A stretch of DNA of 64,000 bases from Selaginella tamariscina (Eukaryota > Streptophyta > Lycopodiopsida > Selaginellales > Selaginellaceae), in NCBI GenBank assembly GCA_003024785.1, contig PUQB01000461.1:1-64000 (forward strand), given 5' to 3'. The notes below the pieces were generated by a model. The model saw only the letters and a program-made list of their open reading frames with translations, did not search any database and was not told where the DNA came from. Position 1 is the first letter of the stretch. Every line of letters starts with the position of its first letter. The position numbers and the translations under genes were made by a program. This document shows positions 20,614-32,193 of the stretch, piece after piece.

Positions 20614-21800
20614 TTGTTCTTTCGATCTTACAAAAGGAAAGATTCATCGTTCGGACCGATTTATGCACTATCACCTATAAAATTGGAGGTTCTTTGTCAA
20701 TACATTGAGGACAACTTGGCATCCGGCTTCATTCGTCACTCAAAGTGCTCTGTAGGAGCACCTATCTTCTTTGTCAAGAAGAAAGATGGGAGTTTACATT
20801 TGGTTATGGACTACAGAGGTTTGAATCAAGTCACCATTTGGAATCGATACCTGTTGCCATTGATCCCAAAACTTCTCGATCGGCTGCGAGGGGCAAAGGT
20901 GAACACAAAGATCGACTTACGAGGGGCTTACAATCTTGTAAGGATTCGTCCAGGTGATGAATGGAAGATTGCCTTTCATACAAGGTATGGACATTTCGAG
21001 TACATGGTGATGCCTTTCAGACTTACCAATGCCCCAGCCGTGTTCCAACACATTTTGAATGACATCTTTCGCGACTTCTTGAACCAATTTGTGGTGATTT
21101 ACCTTGATGACATTTTAATTTTCTCCAAGGACTAGGCGGCACATGACAAGCATGTATGACTAGTTTTACAACGGCTTCGCGAGCATGGCCTATACGCGAA
21201 GTTGGAGAAGTGTTTTTTCGACAGGGATTCTGTGGAGTTCTTGGGCTACATCGTCTCTCCTGCTGGTGTTTCCATGGACATGCACAAGGTGAAGACCATC
21301 GTGGAGTGGGAGAGGCCCAAGTCTGTACGAGATGTATAATGTTTCCTTGCTTTGCAAACTTCTACAGGTAGTTCATACAGGACTTCTCCAAGCGTGTACT
21401 TCCACTCACGGAACTCACCAAATGCACAGGGGTTTTCTCTTGGTTCGACAAGGCGGAACATGCATTCACAGCACTCAAGGACGCCTTCACAACAACTCCG
21501 ATTCTAGCACATCCTGATCCTTCTCGTCCCTTCTTCGTTAAAGCAAATGCTTCAGATTTTGTGGTAGGTTTTATCTTATCACAAGTTGAAGAAGACAAGT
21601 TACTCCATCCTGTAGCCTTTCACTTTAGTAAGTTCCTTTCGACGGAGATCAATTACGAGATTCATGACAAGAAACTCAAGGCCATTGTGGATTCGTTCGA
21701 AGAGTGGCGGCACTTCCTGGAAGGTGCTACTCATCCTGTACAAGTCCTTACGGATCACAAGAACCTGGAGTTTTTTCAAATGGCCTGAGTTCTCAGTCGG
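20614..21800 (+). pseudogene. G2 reverse transcriptase and RNase H
   Basis: RT (20614-21135) contains [33 protein letters not shown], a degenerate [14 protein letters not shown] block and the catalytic [15 protein letters not shown], after which a stop occurs. RNase H (21561-21788) contains LHPVAFHFSKFLSTEINYEI and VQVLTDHKNLEFFQ. Stops and frame changes between 21135 and 21560 break the polyprotein. Confidence 0.85.
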
Positions 21801-21999
21801 CGACAGGCTAGGTGGGCGGAATTCCTATCACGTTTTGATTTTGTTATTGTCTACAAGCTCGGTTTTCGGAATGGCAAGGCGAACGCATTATCTAGAAGCT
21901 CTTACCTTGCACCGACCCCGGACGATCCTGCATATGACTGTCAAAGGCAAGTGTTGTTGAGTCCTGATCGATTTTGGCTATGGCACTACAGGTTCATCA

Positions 22000-23446
22000 G
22001 GCTCCAACAAATTCAACACTTCTACATGACATCCGTTCGCAGTTGACTACAGATGACTTAGCAAAGAATATGTTCTCACACAGTAGTCCTGACATCGCAA
22101 GCTCTTCTTCCTCCAATTCCCGTTCAGACTACAAATTGTTCGACATACAGGATAGACTCCTGTACTGGGAAGGTCTTCGTGTGGCCAAGACACTTGAGTT
22201 GGTGACTCACAACTATTAGTGGCCTGGGTTGCGAGGTTTTGTGGAAAGGTTTGTACGAAGTTGTGACACCTGCAACAGGTCAAAGATGCCTCGTCACGCA
22301 CCCTCTGGTCTTCTTTATCCTCTTCCTGTTCCTTCTACTCCTTGGAGATCCATTTCTATGGATTTCCTCATAGATCTTCCTCCTTGTGGATTTGATGCAG
22401 TTCTTGTGGTGGTTGACCGTTTCACCAAACAGGCTCATTTCCTACCATGTAACAAGACTGCTACAGGCCAGACAACTGCTGAGTTGGTGATCCACGAAGT
22501 GTTTTGACATCATGGACTTCCTGAGAGCATTGTTTTTAATTAAGGCCCATAATTCATGTCCAAGTTTTGGCGAGAGCTTCTTCGAAGTTTATAAGTGAAA
22601 GCGGATCTTTCTTCAGGATATCATTCACAAACTAATGGACAGTCAAAACGCACGATTCAGACCTTGGAACAATATCTTTGCTGCTTCATTAGTTACCAAC
22701 AGGACAATTGATGGGACCTTCTTCCAATGGCAGAGTTTGCCTACAACAACTCCGTTCATGCATCTACAGGCCAAACACCTTTCTTCGCTCTTATATGCTA
22801 CCATCTATGTTTTGACTTTGTTCCTCCTGCTTCTCCTTCTTCCGCTCTTGCAGTACAGGATCATCTCCAGCATCTTCGTCAGGTACAGAATGATCTCCAG
22901 GTTCATCTTCAGCAGGCACAGGAACAGTACAAGCATCATGCTAATGCTCATCGACAGTTGGCACCTACATATAAGATTGGTGATCTCGCATGGCTTCTTT
23001 GTTAGCATATTCGCACCAACAGGTCTTCTTTTAAGTTGGATTTTCAACAATTGGGCCCTTATAAGATTGCGGCTGAGGTCAATCCTGTAGCCTTCCGACT
23101 CGAGTTATCATCTACGATGAAACTTCATCCTGTGTTTCACACCTTTTTGTTGGAGCCGTATCATCCTTCTTCTCTTCCTGATCGTTCTTCTTTTCCTCCT
23201 CCTCCTGTGGTCATTGATGATGAGCTTGAGTACGAGGTGGCAGCCATCCTTGATTCTCGTCTTCATCGCTGCCAACTTCAATACTTGGTGGATTGGAAAG
23301 GTTATTTGCCTACCAATCGCACTTGGGAACCTACATCCAGCCTACTCCATGTTTCTTTCAAAGTTGCTGCCTTCTATCAGCGTTATCCTGCTAAACCAGG
23401 TCCAAGACTCATGGAACTCGTCCTTAGGGAGGAGGTGCTGTCATGA
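22000..23446 (+). pseudogene. G2 integrase with C-terminal chromodomain
   Basis: The zinc domain end reads WPGLRGFVERFVRSCDTCNR (a stop precedes the W). The core starts SISMDFLIDLPP and continues FDAVLVVVDRFTKQAHFLPC, with a stop in the region of the second Asp (HHGLPESIVFN). Then come MAEFAYNNSVHASTGQTPFF (22727 on) and the integrase C-terminus KLHPVFHTFLLEPYHPSS. The chromodomain is at about 23220-23350, LQYLVDWKGYLPTNRTWEP. Chromodomains steer integration to particular chromatin. Confidence 0.85.
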
Positions 23447-23906
23447 CCTGATATAAGATGCAAGATTCCGGATACAAGATACGAGATACAGGATACGAGA
23501 TATAGGATATAGGATATAGGATATGCATATAGGATATACCTACAGAATATTCCTATAGGATATACCTACAGGATATGCTATAAGATATGCTAGAGGATAA
23601 GGGTCACCATTTTTAGCTCATGACTAGATTAGGCTCATGACCATATTAGCTCTTAGAGTTGTGAGCATAAAAGCTCCGACCTAATTGTTGTACAATTAGT
23701 TACTATCAACACCAGTCTTTCTACGATCAATCTTGTCTTGTCTTGTTCTTGTCTTGCTCCTTGCTTCCTGTTCTCTCCTTGTCTTTTCCTAGTTCCTATC
23801 CTGCTCCTGTCTTGCTCCTAGTTCCTGTCCTGCTCCTGTCCTATTCCTAGTTCTTGTCATGCTCCTAAAGTCAAAAGCCTCCTTGCTCTTGGAACATGAC
23901 TTGACA
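23439..23906 (+). repeat. 3' LTR of G2
   Basis: It starts TGTCATGACCTGATATAAG after a purine tract and ends ACTTGACA. It contains two internal minisatellites: GGATATA/CCTACAGGATAT-type units at about 23480-23595, and CTGTCCTGCTCCTGTC-type units at about 23730-23860. Both recur in the inverted G2b LTRs. Confidence 0.85.
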
Positions 23907-24363
23907 GTCGGTCTACAATGTTGCCCTCAAGCTCTTCATAATGTTGTTCTATTCCTAACCAATGATGCCTTTATAGGGGACCATGCCGCATACTGGAAAG
24001 CAACCATGGACATCGAGTATAACTCCTTGCTCAAGAACAACACATGGGAGCTTCTACCCTATGCAAGCTAGTGAGTACTTGGTGGCTCTTCCATGTAAAG
24101 CGTGCTACAGATGGTAGCCTCAACTATGCTACAAGGCCCGTTTTGTTGCATGTGGCTTCTCATAAATAGCTGGGCTCGACTTCCTATAGATGTATTCTCT
24201 TGTGGTAAAACCTTGAGCTGCATTAGATGGATGTCACTACTGTCTTCCTCAATGGTGAGCTACATGAAAAGTCTACATCTCTTAGCTTGAAGAATATGTT
24301 TAACCAGGCACTGAGGAGCTCGTTTGCAAGCTCCAAAAATCCCATATGTTTGAAGAGTCACCC
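23907..24363 (+). pseudogene. Copia C3 reverse transcriptase, 5' part
   Basis: Plus-strand copia RT start: DAFIGDHAAYWKATMDIEYN, SLLKNNTWELLPYAS, then in shifted frames DVTTVFLNGELHEKS and KSHMFEESP, the motif usually written 'LyGLkQsPRaW'. The open motif is cut at SP by copia C2 and resumes at 36275 with RAW. The left side abuts the 3' LTR of G2. Confidence 0.8.
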
Positions 24364-24367
24364 AGTT

Positions 24368-24402
<35 letters not shown>

Positions 24403-24563
24403 GAGAAATATATATATGACTTAACTATTTCTCTTTTATTGTCACACTCCAACATCATGTACAACTTTGATTATATATACATAAATAAGTCTGTATGTCT
24501 TCAACTTCTCTGAACAGGAACAGCACTGGTCACTTAATCTCATGTCATACAGGCGAATATTCC
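24364..24563 (-). repeat. 3' LTR of C2
   Basis: It carries an (AT)n tract and then GTTGAGAAATATATATATGA, TTGTCACACTCCAACATCATG and GGTCACTTAATCTCATGTC, all shared with 36061-36274. The inner end is slightly truncated or diverged (GCGAATATTCCCCC against GCGAATATTCCTAACA). Confidence 0.85.
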
Positions 24564-24649
24564 CCCTTCGAACTGATATGACATGGTTACCATCTAGTTT
24601 CTACATGGTCACTACCATGTCGCACTATTGCACATGGCCTCTGCTTCTG

Positions 24650-25845
24650 TCAGTTTGCACTACTCTTTCTAGCCTTTCTTCTAGGGTCTGCACAACCTAC
24701 GTGACTTCCATTGTAGGAATGAACTCCCAACGAAGCTCTGTGTTGGTTAAAGGTGGCTGGCGGTAAAGCCTTTGTAAAAATATCAGCCATCATATCTCTA
24801 GTTGGAATGTATTGCAGCTCTAGAGCTTCATCCTCCACTTGCTCACGAATATAGTGGAAGCGTACCTGAATGGTACCGTGGGTTCCTAGTTAATGCAATG
24901 GCGTTTTGATTGTCACACTTAAGGAGAGTAGGTCCTTGCTGGTGAAGCGTTAAACCTGAGAGGTGCTCCCTCAACCAAACAGCTTCTTGAGCAGCTATTG
25001 TCATGGTTATATACTCTGCTTTAGTACTTGAGAGTGCAATAATCTGTTGGCACTTACTTGCCCATGATATTGCTCCACTCTCGAGACTGAAACAATAACC
25101 AACCGTGGATTTTCTCATGTCAACATCTCCTGCAAAATCTGCATCTGAGTATCCGGTTAATCTGAGAGCTGCACTCCTTTCATACACTAACTCAAAGTTC
25201 TCTGTTCCCTTGAGATATCTTAGGATCCTCTTCACTGCTAACCTATGTCCCAACTAGGATTCTCCATGAATTGAGAAACTTGTCCAACAGCAAACACAAT
25301 ATCTGGCCTTGTACAAACCATTAGATAGATGAGACTACCTACCACTCGACGATAAGGAACTGCTACCATTCCTTGCTTTTTTGTTCGGTCGTTGGACTCA
25401 TTTCTCTCAACAAATGCAAGTTTGGTTGCATTGGAGTAACGGCTGGATTTATCTCACTAAGGTTAAACCTCCTTAGGATATTTGCACATACTATTATTAT
25501 GACAATCGTACCATTCCACTACTTCGTTGTACCTTTATACCTAGGCAATAACTGATCTTACAAGATCAGTCATATCAAACTCGTCCATCAACTCTTTCTT
25601 GGTCGTGATCATAAGTTCTGAATCACTTGTGAGGATAATGCAGTCATCAACATACGCAGCTACAATGATCAACCTACTTGATGTAAACATTGGTATCCGC
25701 TATACTCCTATGGAAACCAGCTGAGATAAAATATCCATCTATTCTCTCGTACCATGCACGTGGACTTTGCTTCAAGTCGTAGAGGGATTTTATGAGTCAA
25801 TAATACTTGCTCGATCTCTCCCCCTTGAACTCAAAACCCTCTGAC
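24650..25845 (-). pseudogene. C2 RT end and RNase H
   Basis: The RT middle is broken by stops at 25260-25840. RNase H is clear at 24843-25253: RILRYLKGTENFELVYE, LTGYSDADFAGDVDMRKSTV and LSSTKAEYITMTIAAQEAVW (the usual TEAEY reads TKAEY). The tail (24650-24838) has YIPTRDMMADIFTKALPPAT. Confidence 0.85.
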
Positions 25846-27320
25846 TACTCTGCTAGTGCCATCAGCAAGCGAACTGAGGTAAGTTTCACAACTGGTGAAA
25901 ATGTCTCGTTAAAATCAATCCCTTCCACTTGTGAGAAGCCACGTGCTACTAAGCGGGCCTTGAATCTACCTGCTTGACCATCTATGCCCAATTTGATATT
26001 AAATAGCCACTTCGTGTCCATTGCCTTTCTTCTAGGAGGTAACTGTGCTATTGGAACTAGCACTTGATTCTTGACAATAGAGTCAATTTCACTATCAATA
26101 GCCTCCTTCCAGTACTTAGCATCCACACACTGCATGGCTTGGTGGTAACTGTTTGGCACAAAATGCCTATCTTGGACATTTGCTGCAAAGAAGAACAGCT
26201 CGGGCTGTGGTTGAGACTCTGGTTCTAGTGCGAGATGCTCACAAGCCTCTTGTTTAGATGTTGCACGAGTTGCTTGCAGAGCTATTTCCTCACGATATTG
26301 TTGTCTTGCCTCTATGAGAATCGGAATTCTTGTGGAGCAACGAAGGGGAGCAACAACTTGAGGACGTTTGTTGTCTTGTTGGATGCTTGCCTCTACTGAG
26401 CCTAAAGACGAGGCTCCTCCTTGCTCCTGATTCATAGAATGTATCACTTTCTCCTCGTCGCCATCACTTTCAGCATCTACAACATCGAGATTTTCTTGTT
26501 GCCCTAATAGCTTATTACCATAAGTACGGGTTTCATCGAAAATTATATCCCAGGATATTATTAACTCCCGATTATCCAGGGCTAGTAGCTTATATGCTTT
26601 GCTTTCATCACTGTATCCAAGTAGAGCCGCCATCCTCGTCTTAGAATCTAGCTTCTGCCGTAACTCCTTAGGAACATGTGCAAATGCTAAGCAACCAAAA
26701 ATCCTTAAACTAGACACATCTAGCTTACGTCTTGTCCACAACTCTTCTGGTGTCTTGCCTTGTTGCATAGATGAAGTAGGGGTTCGGTTACGCAAGTAAG
26801 CTGCCGTACCGACTGCCTCTGCCCAATATGTCTTGGGAAAACCTAAGTCATATAGCATGCTACGAGCACATTCTACCAAAGTACGATTCATGCACTCTGC
26901 CGTGCCATTCTGCTCAGGAGTATAAGGCACTAAAACTTGTCTTGTTATTCCTTGTCAATAATCTGCAAAAGCACGTGACAAGTATTCACCCCACCATCAC
27001 TATGAAGAATACATAATACTGGCTAGTTTCAACTGTTGCTGCTGCATGGAATGCTTGGAAACTCTGCAATGCCTCTCTTTGTGTGCAAGGAACTTTACCA
27101 CCACTCTGTGAGAATAATCATCCATGAAGGAAATAAAGTAACGCTTCCCACTTGGTGAGTTCACTTGCATAGGTCTGCAAATATCAGTGTAAATTATCTC
27201 AAGAGGACGAGAGCCTCGAGAGCTCATTCCACTATTGAAAGGCTGCTTATGCTGTTTCCCGTGAACACAAGGTTCACAAAATGTCAAAGACGATGGCTGG
27301 ATTTTCAAACCTGTCACCAT
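25845..27320 (-). pseudogene. C2 integrase and start of RT
   Basis: 27000-27320 has FCEPCVHGKQHKQPF (zinc domain) and IIYTDICRPMQVNS with the first catalytic Asp. The second Asp region lies in the frame gap at 26930-27000. 25845-26930 starts [20 protein letters not shown] (the Glu is kept as AECMN) and runs through [12 protein letters not shown] to the RT start ([48 protein letters not shown]). Confidence 0.85.
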
Positions 27321-27349
27321 GTCTTGATCCTTGAGCTTGTATATGGCCT

Positions 27350-27688
27350 ATTGATTAATATGTCCTAGCCTTCGATGCCAAGTGTTGATATCAGCAATTG
27401 TCCCTCTCTGATGTGGTGTAATGGTTGCAACCAACTGTTTACTCATCAACGGGGCCAATGATTCTGCACTCATGGAATTATCAAAACAGTGCAATGCACA
27501 TGGAACAAGTTGCCAACTCGAATGATATCTGCAACCTTACCATGCACCTGGTGTGCAAGAAAACAACCTCTCCAAGGAGAGATGATAGTTTCAAAACCGT
27601 GCTCATAAATGATCCCCACAGAGAGCAGCGTTTGAGTAGCAATAGGAACTAGCTTGACCTCACGTATGTGTACAACTGCTCCAGACTT
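27350..27688 (-). pseudogene. C2 protease C-terminal part and pre-integrase region
   Basis: It starts at the G6 junction with KSGAVVHIREVKLVPIATQT and LLSVGI, the usual end of a copia protease. Across the junction this joins the peptide at 34980, which places G6 within the protease gene. Confidence 0.65.
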
Positions 27689-27693
27689 GGAGG

Positions 27694-28656
27694 TGTCATA
27701 GTTTACTATGACTCGACCCTTTACTTTGGGGTTTGACTGTTGTTACTTACCGAGTTGTGTGACGAACCCTAGATGTAGTAGGAAACAGCCCGTTTAGTGC
27801 ACTTGGGTATCTAGTGATGGTCCGGCCGGGTGTCATTAGGTATTTGCAGGAAACTCTAGGCGAAGCTAGAACTTACCTTCTAGAAACTCTCCCCCGTTTT
27901 GACGTTCCAGGTTAGGGTTCTTTGCAAATATAGCTTGTCAAAATAAGGGTTAGGGACACCCCTAGGGTTGACCTAACCCTAGGGTTGCCCTAACCCCACG
28001 CCTAAACCCCCCCTAGGGGTTAGGTTTAGGGTTAGGTTAGGACAACCATTTTCTCTAAGGGCTGGCATTTCCGTGCCAGCCCACTTACTCATTAGGTAAA
28101 CAGGGGGGGGGGGGTCCGTCACATAAATAAGGTAGAGTATATGTAGTGAGGCTTCCTGGGTTCAAAAGAGAGCTCGTTAACCTCCTACCGGTGCAAGCTA
28201 AGCTTGTGTCGTCAAGGTGCAACCCTCGTGTGCCGCCCAAACTTCCACACGACAGGGGTACAACCCACCCTAGGGTTAGACTATCCTTATCGTTGGCAGG
28301 ATCTTGCCTTTGAGATAGGGGCACGTCACTTCCAAGGAGTTAGTCAGATTCCTTGGTCCGAAAACCTGCTCGCAAGCTCAAAGGCATTGCCCGAGTTCAC
28401 GTTCCGCAAAACTAGTGGTTGAGGCCTTGCTCCGGCCGCCTCAACCACGCCAAGCTAGGAACGACACCTAAAGCTCGGCTAGTCCGTGTATCCTGATTCA
28501 CAAGGTGAGTCTCGTTCGTGGACTTAGGTTTGAGTTCCTAAGGCTTGGGTTCCTAATACGGGTTACTTTACCAGATTCCGTGGGGTTTCCAGAGAGGGGA
28601 TTCCAGGGTTGGCACCTGGCAAGCCGCCTTTGTGGCACCAGGTAAAAACTCTGACA
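27694..28656 (+). repeat. 5' LTR of G6
   Basis: It starts TGTCATAGTTTACTATGACT and ends AAAAACTCTGACA. Landmarks are telomere-like CCCTAGGGTT/CCCTAACCC units at about 27955-28045, a perfect 9-bp hairpin (28059-28067 with 28074-28082), a 12-G run (28103-28114), and a TATA-like ACATAAATAAGG directly after it. Confidence 0.92.
28118..28131 (+). promoter_or_regulatory. Possible TATA element of the G6 LTR
   Basis: ACATAAATAAGG follows the G-run in both LTRs (also at about 34428-34439). It is the best TATA-like match in the LTR and lies well ahead of the primer site. No transcription start can be fixed from sequence. Confidence 0.35.
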
Positions 28657-28658
28657 AT

Positions 28659-28670
28659 TGGTATCGGAGC
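28659..28670 (+). other. Primer binding site of G6
   Basis: TGGTATCGGAGC lies 2 bp inside the 5' LTR, one mismatch from the initiator tRNA-Met site. The same variant serves copia C2. Confidence 0.8.
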
Positions 28671-28984
28671 AAGTTCTCTGCGGTCAGTAGGACTGCCTTA
28701 AGTCGTAGGGTGTTTCAATGTTTAGATAACTCTAAATTCTTGATATACTCTATTGCTTTCGGTTGACATGTCTGTATTCTGCGCAGAGAGTTTGATCCTG
28801 TGAGTTGTCAAACTTCGGAGAACACTTGCTCAGTGAGTCGGCGTGAGATTCTAGGTATGTCCGAAAGTCTTATGCTAGTTTAAGCTGATGTGTGTGGGTG
28901 TACAACCTGTGCAGGGTGTTTCCAATTTCACATTGGGAATATTCCAAGCATATTCTCCGAGTGTTGAAACTAGGGTTCAATACG

Positions 28985-30120
28985 ATGAGCAAGAGAAAGC
29001 AACCAGAGCCTGAGGCAGAGAGGGCTGTCGCAGAGGCTCAAAATGAGGAGATGGATGAGGCTGATCCAGGTCGACCCCCTAGTTAGACAACGACCTGGTT
29101 GGCGAGAAATAATGATGGATGCCCTAAACGAACTTCGAGGGGATGTTTTGGGGTTGAACGACCGAATCGATAATGTTGCCGTTCGGATTCCGACGAATAC
29201 TGCAGTGCCAGATGTTCCGCAACCAGACACACGGAAAAGAAGAAGAAGCATGACTCAGAGTCAGGTTCCTCTGAATCAGATTCTTCGACGGAAGTAGTGG
29301 TGGAGGTCCCAGTAAATTCAAACCGGTAAAGCCTTCGAATTTCATGGGTTCAAAGGATTACAAGGTTTTGGATGACTGGTTGTATGATATGGAAAGCTAT
29401 TTCGAGGCTGCTTCCGTGAGAAAGACAGAAAAGGTTGCATGTGCCAAGCAGTTTCTTAAAGAAGAAGCTAAGACTTGGTGGCGAATTGTTGAAGGTGAAC
29501 GTGGATACCGAAACAGCTGGAAGCACATGAAAAAGGAGATCAAAAAGCAGTATATGCCGGATGATCTCGGTTTGCGATTGCGTGCTGACCTGGCACTTTG
29601 TCAACAGGGAGTTCGGGGAAGTCCAATGGACCACGTTTATCGATTCGAAAGTGTACGGCGATTGGTGCCAAATATGAGCGATGATGAAGCTCGAAGTTGC
29701 TTCATGGCTAGCTTGAATGAGAAAAGCGAAGAGAATCTTAAGGTACAAGCCAACAAGCTATCGGGAATGTCAAGAGGCAGCTCAAAAGGTTGCTTATGGC
29801 ATGTCGTTAGAAGACTTGTACAAAGGGGAGGAAGCAAAACCTAAACCAAGGAGGTTTCCTCCAAAGTCTGGGTTCAGAAGGTTTGATAGGCGACCAGATC
29901 AATCGCCATCAATTCGAAGTGCAAGTCCCTTTGTCGGCAGTTCCAAGTTTTCGGACACATCAAGACCCACCGGATTTCGGAAACCATTGGCGTTACCACC
30001 TCCTCAGCAGGCCAAAGGATCGGCTCCAAAGTCTGCTCCCCCGCGTTCCGCAGGCGGGGTTGAAATGTTATAATTGTAACAAGCCTGGTCATTTTGCTAA
30101 AGAGTGTCCGGCACCCTCAC
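28985..30120 (+). pseudogene. G6 gag with zinc knuckle
   Basis: It begins MSKRKQPEPEAERAVAEAQN (28985), with a frame change before 29344. The capsid domain is in 29344-29844: DYKVLDDWLYDMESYFEAAS, CAKQFLKEEAKTWWRIVEGE, WKHMKKEIKKQYMPDDLGLR. After another frame change a proline/serine-rich linker leads to the CCHC knuckle CYNCNKPGHFAKECP (about 30066-30110). Confidence 0.85.
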
Positions 30121-30641
30121 AACAATCAGGACATTTCAAGGCGATGGTAGAAGAGGAAGTTGCTGAACCAGAAACGCTTGAAGATCCGGAAGATGAGTCA
30201 GAAGAGGTAATGTTGTGCCAGACACAACCTGCCTTATTCGCTATTCAAGACAAAACTGACCCTTTGCTATATTTGACAGGAAGGATACGAGGGGACCGAG
30301 TCCGAATGATGATCGATACTGGAGCAACATACAACTTCATATCGACTAGTCTAGCTCGTCGATTGAATTTGGATGTAATAAAGATGTGTGAAATAAAGAT
30401 CAATTTTGGCAAAGGTTCTCAAAATACTAATAATATAGCAAGGGCAGTTCCTGTCCAAATCAAAGATTGGAAGGCTAAGCTAGACTTAGTTGTCTTGAAT
30501 ATGACGGGGTTTGACTTTGTTTTGGGTATGGAATGGTTCCATAAACATGTAATCGAAATGAGGGGTTCTGGAGATAATCGAATCACGCTTGCAGCAGATA
30601 AAGAGGACATTAGAAAACCACGCTCAAAATGGAAACGCTAA
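30121..30641 (+). pseudogene. G6 aspartic protease
   Basis: The frame that holds the knuckle (29883-30641) continues into an acidic linker and the protease. The active site is in RMMIDTGATYNFISTSLARR, and FVLGMEWFHKHVIE is the family's 'DviLGmdWL' block. The Asp is intact. The frame ends at 30641 before RT. Confidence 0.85.
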
Positions 30642-30794
30642 CTGATAAGGATTGGAATCCTATGTTCCTTACCTTAACTCAGTTGCGTAAGGCAGTTAGA
30701 CATCAGGAACGTGTGTTTCTTGCAATGGTTTTGGATACTGGTGAAGTCAAAATAGGAGATGGTCAAGAATTGTTCCTGAACCTATTTTGGAAGT

Positions 30795-32151
30795 TTGAAC
30801 ATGTTTAAGGATGTGTTGCCAGAAGATTGTCACCCGAGTTACCTCCCACGTCGAGCTGTGGACCACAATAGAGATTTTGCCAGGTTCGTCTCCACCGGCA
30901 AGAGCCCCATATCGGTTGAATCCTCAAGAGTTAGTAGAACTGAAGAGACAGCTGACAGAATTGATTGGTCGAGGACACATTCGACCTAGTCGATCGCCAT
31001 ATGGTGCACCTATCTTGTTTGTAATGAAAAAGGATGGTACGATGCGAATGTGTGTGGACTATCGAGCATGAACGCGATAACTATCAAAAATAAGTATCCT
31101 CTTCCACGAGTGGACGACTTATTTGATACTATCAAAGCAAAGTATTTTTCAAGAATAGACTTGAGATCGGGGTACCATCAGATTCGGGTAGCAGAGAATG
31201 ACATTGAGAAGACCGCTTTTCGAACGCGTTATGGATCATTTGAGTTTCTAGTCTTACCATTCGGGTTGTGCAATGCTCCAGCAACTTTTTGCACAATGAT
31301 GGATGATGTGTTTAGAGACTATCTAGACGAGTTCGTAGTGGTGTATATTGATGACATTCTGTTTTCAGTTCGACAATTAATTAAGAAAAAGTGTTTCAGA
31401 TTGAGGAGAACCAGTTGTATGCTAAAGAAAGCAAGTGCGCATTTGGTCAAACCAAGATAGATTTCTTGGGACACTTGATCTCAGGTGGGGAGGTTGCCAT
31501 GGACCCAAAGAAAATTCAAGCTATTACTGAGTGGATGACTTTAAAAGATGTGCATGAAGTTAGATCATTTCTTGGTTTGACCAGGACCTATTATTGAAGG
31601 TTTACCAGGGTATTATGAAGATTATAAAGGGTTACTCGAAAATAGCGGCCCCATTGACAGATCTTACGAAGAACATTCCATGGCATTGGACTCCAGAGTG
31701 CCAACATGCATTCGTCGGGCTCAAAGAGGCTAATCTCTTATGAGCCAGTTTTGCAGTTGCCCATCTTTGAAGATCCCTTTGAAGTAGAATGTGAGCTTTC
31801 GACTTTGCAATTGGTGGTGTATTGCAACAAAAAGGACATCCAGTGTCCTTTTTCTGAAGAAGTTAGATGCCGAGCAAACTCAATGGCCTACTCACAAAAA
31901 GGAGATCTATGCTATTGTTGCTTCCTTGGAGTATTGGTGTCATTACTGTGGTTTGGACAAATAGTGTAACTCTAAGGTATTTTGAAATGCAGTCGAAGCT
32001 ATCACCAAAGTATGCTAGATGGCAGCAGAAGTTGGCACGATTCCATCCTGAAATCAGACATAAGGCAGGAAAGGACAATGTGGTAGCCGATGCACTCAGT
32101 AGGAAGGGTCATTCGTGTTATGTCAGCACCCGTGTCAACTTTGGTGGATGA
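30795..32151 (+). pseudogene. G6 reverse transcriptase and RNase H
   Basis: RT pieces: [20 protein letters not shown] (30990 on), [40 protein letters not shown] and the catalytic VVYIDDILF (31340), then [20 protein letters not shown]. The RNase H region follows in broken frames, ending FHPEIRHKAGKDNVVADALS (32041-32100). At least four frame breaks are present. Confidence 0.87.
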
Positions 32152-32193
32152 ATTTGTGACAGCGTATCCTCAGGACAAGTTTGCTAAGAGGCT

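Larger units (their letters stand above)
18392..23906 (+). mobile_element. Ty3/gypsy chromovirus G2 (5' LTR truncated)
   Basis: Gene order gag, protease, RT, RNase H, integrase, chromodomain on the plus strand identifies a gypsy chromovirus. The 3' LTR is 23439-23906, preceded by a purine tract at 23423-23438. Only the last ~106 bp of the 5' LTR remain (18392-18497, ending TTGACA). A close relative in opposite orientation is present at 51509-57356 (G2b). Many stops and frameshifts make it inactive. Confidence 0.9.

Noticed and set aside
27955-28045. Interstitial telomere block
   Set aside because: It is part of the G6 LTR, irregular and short, and it recurs in the 3' LTR, so it does not mark a chromosome end or fusion.
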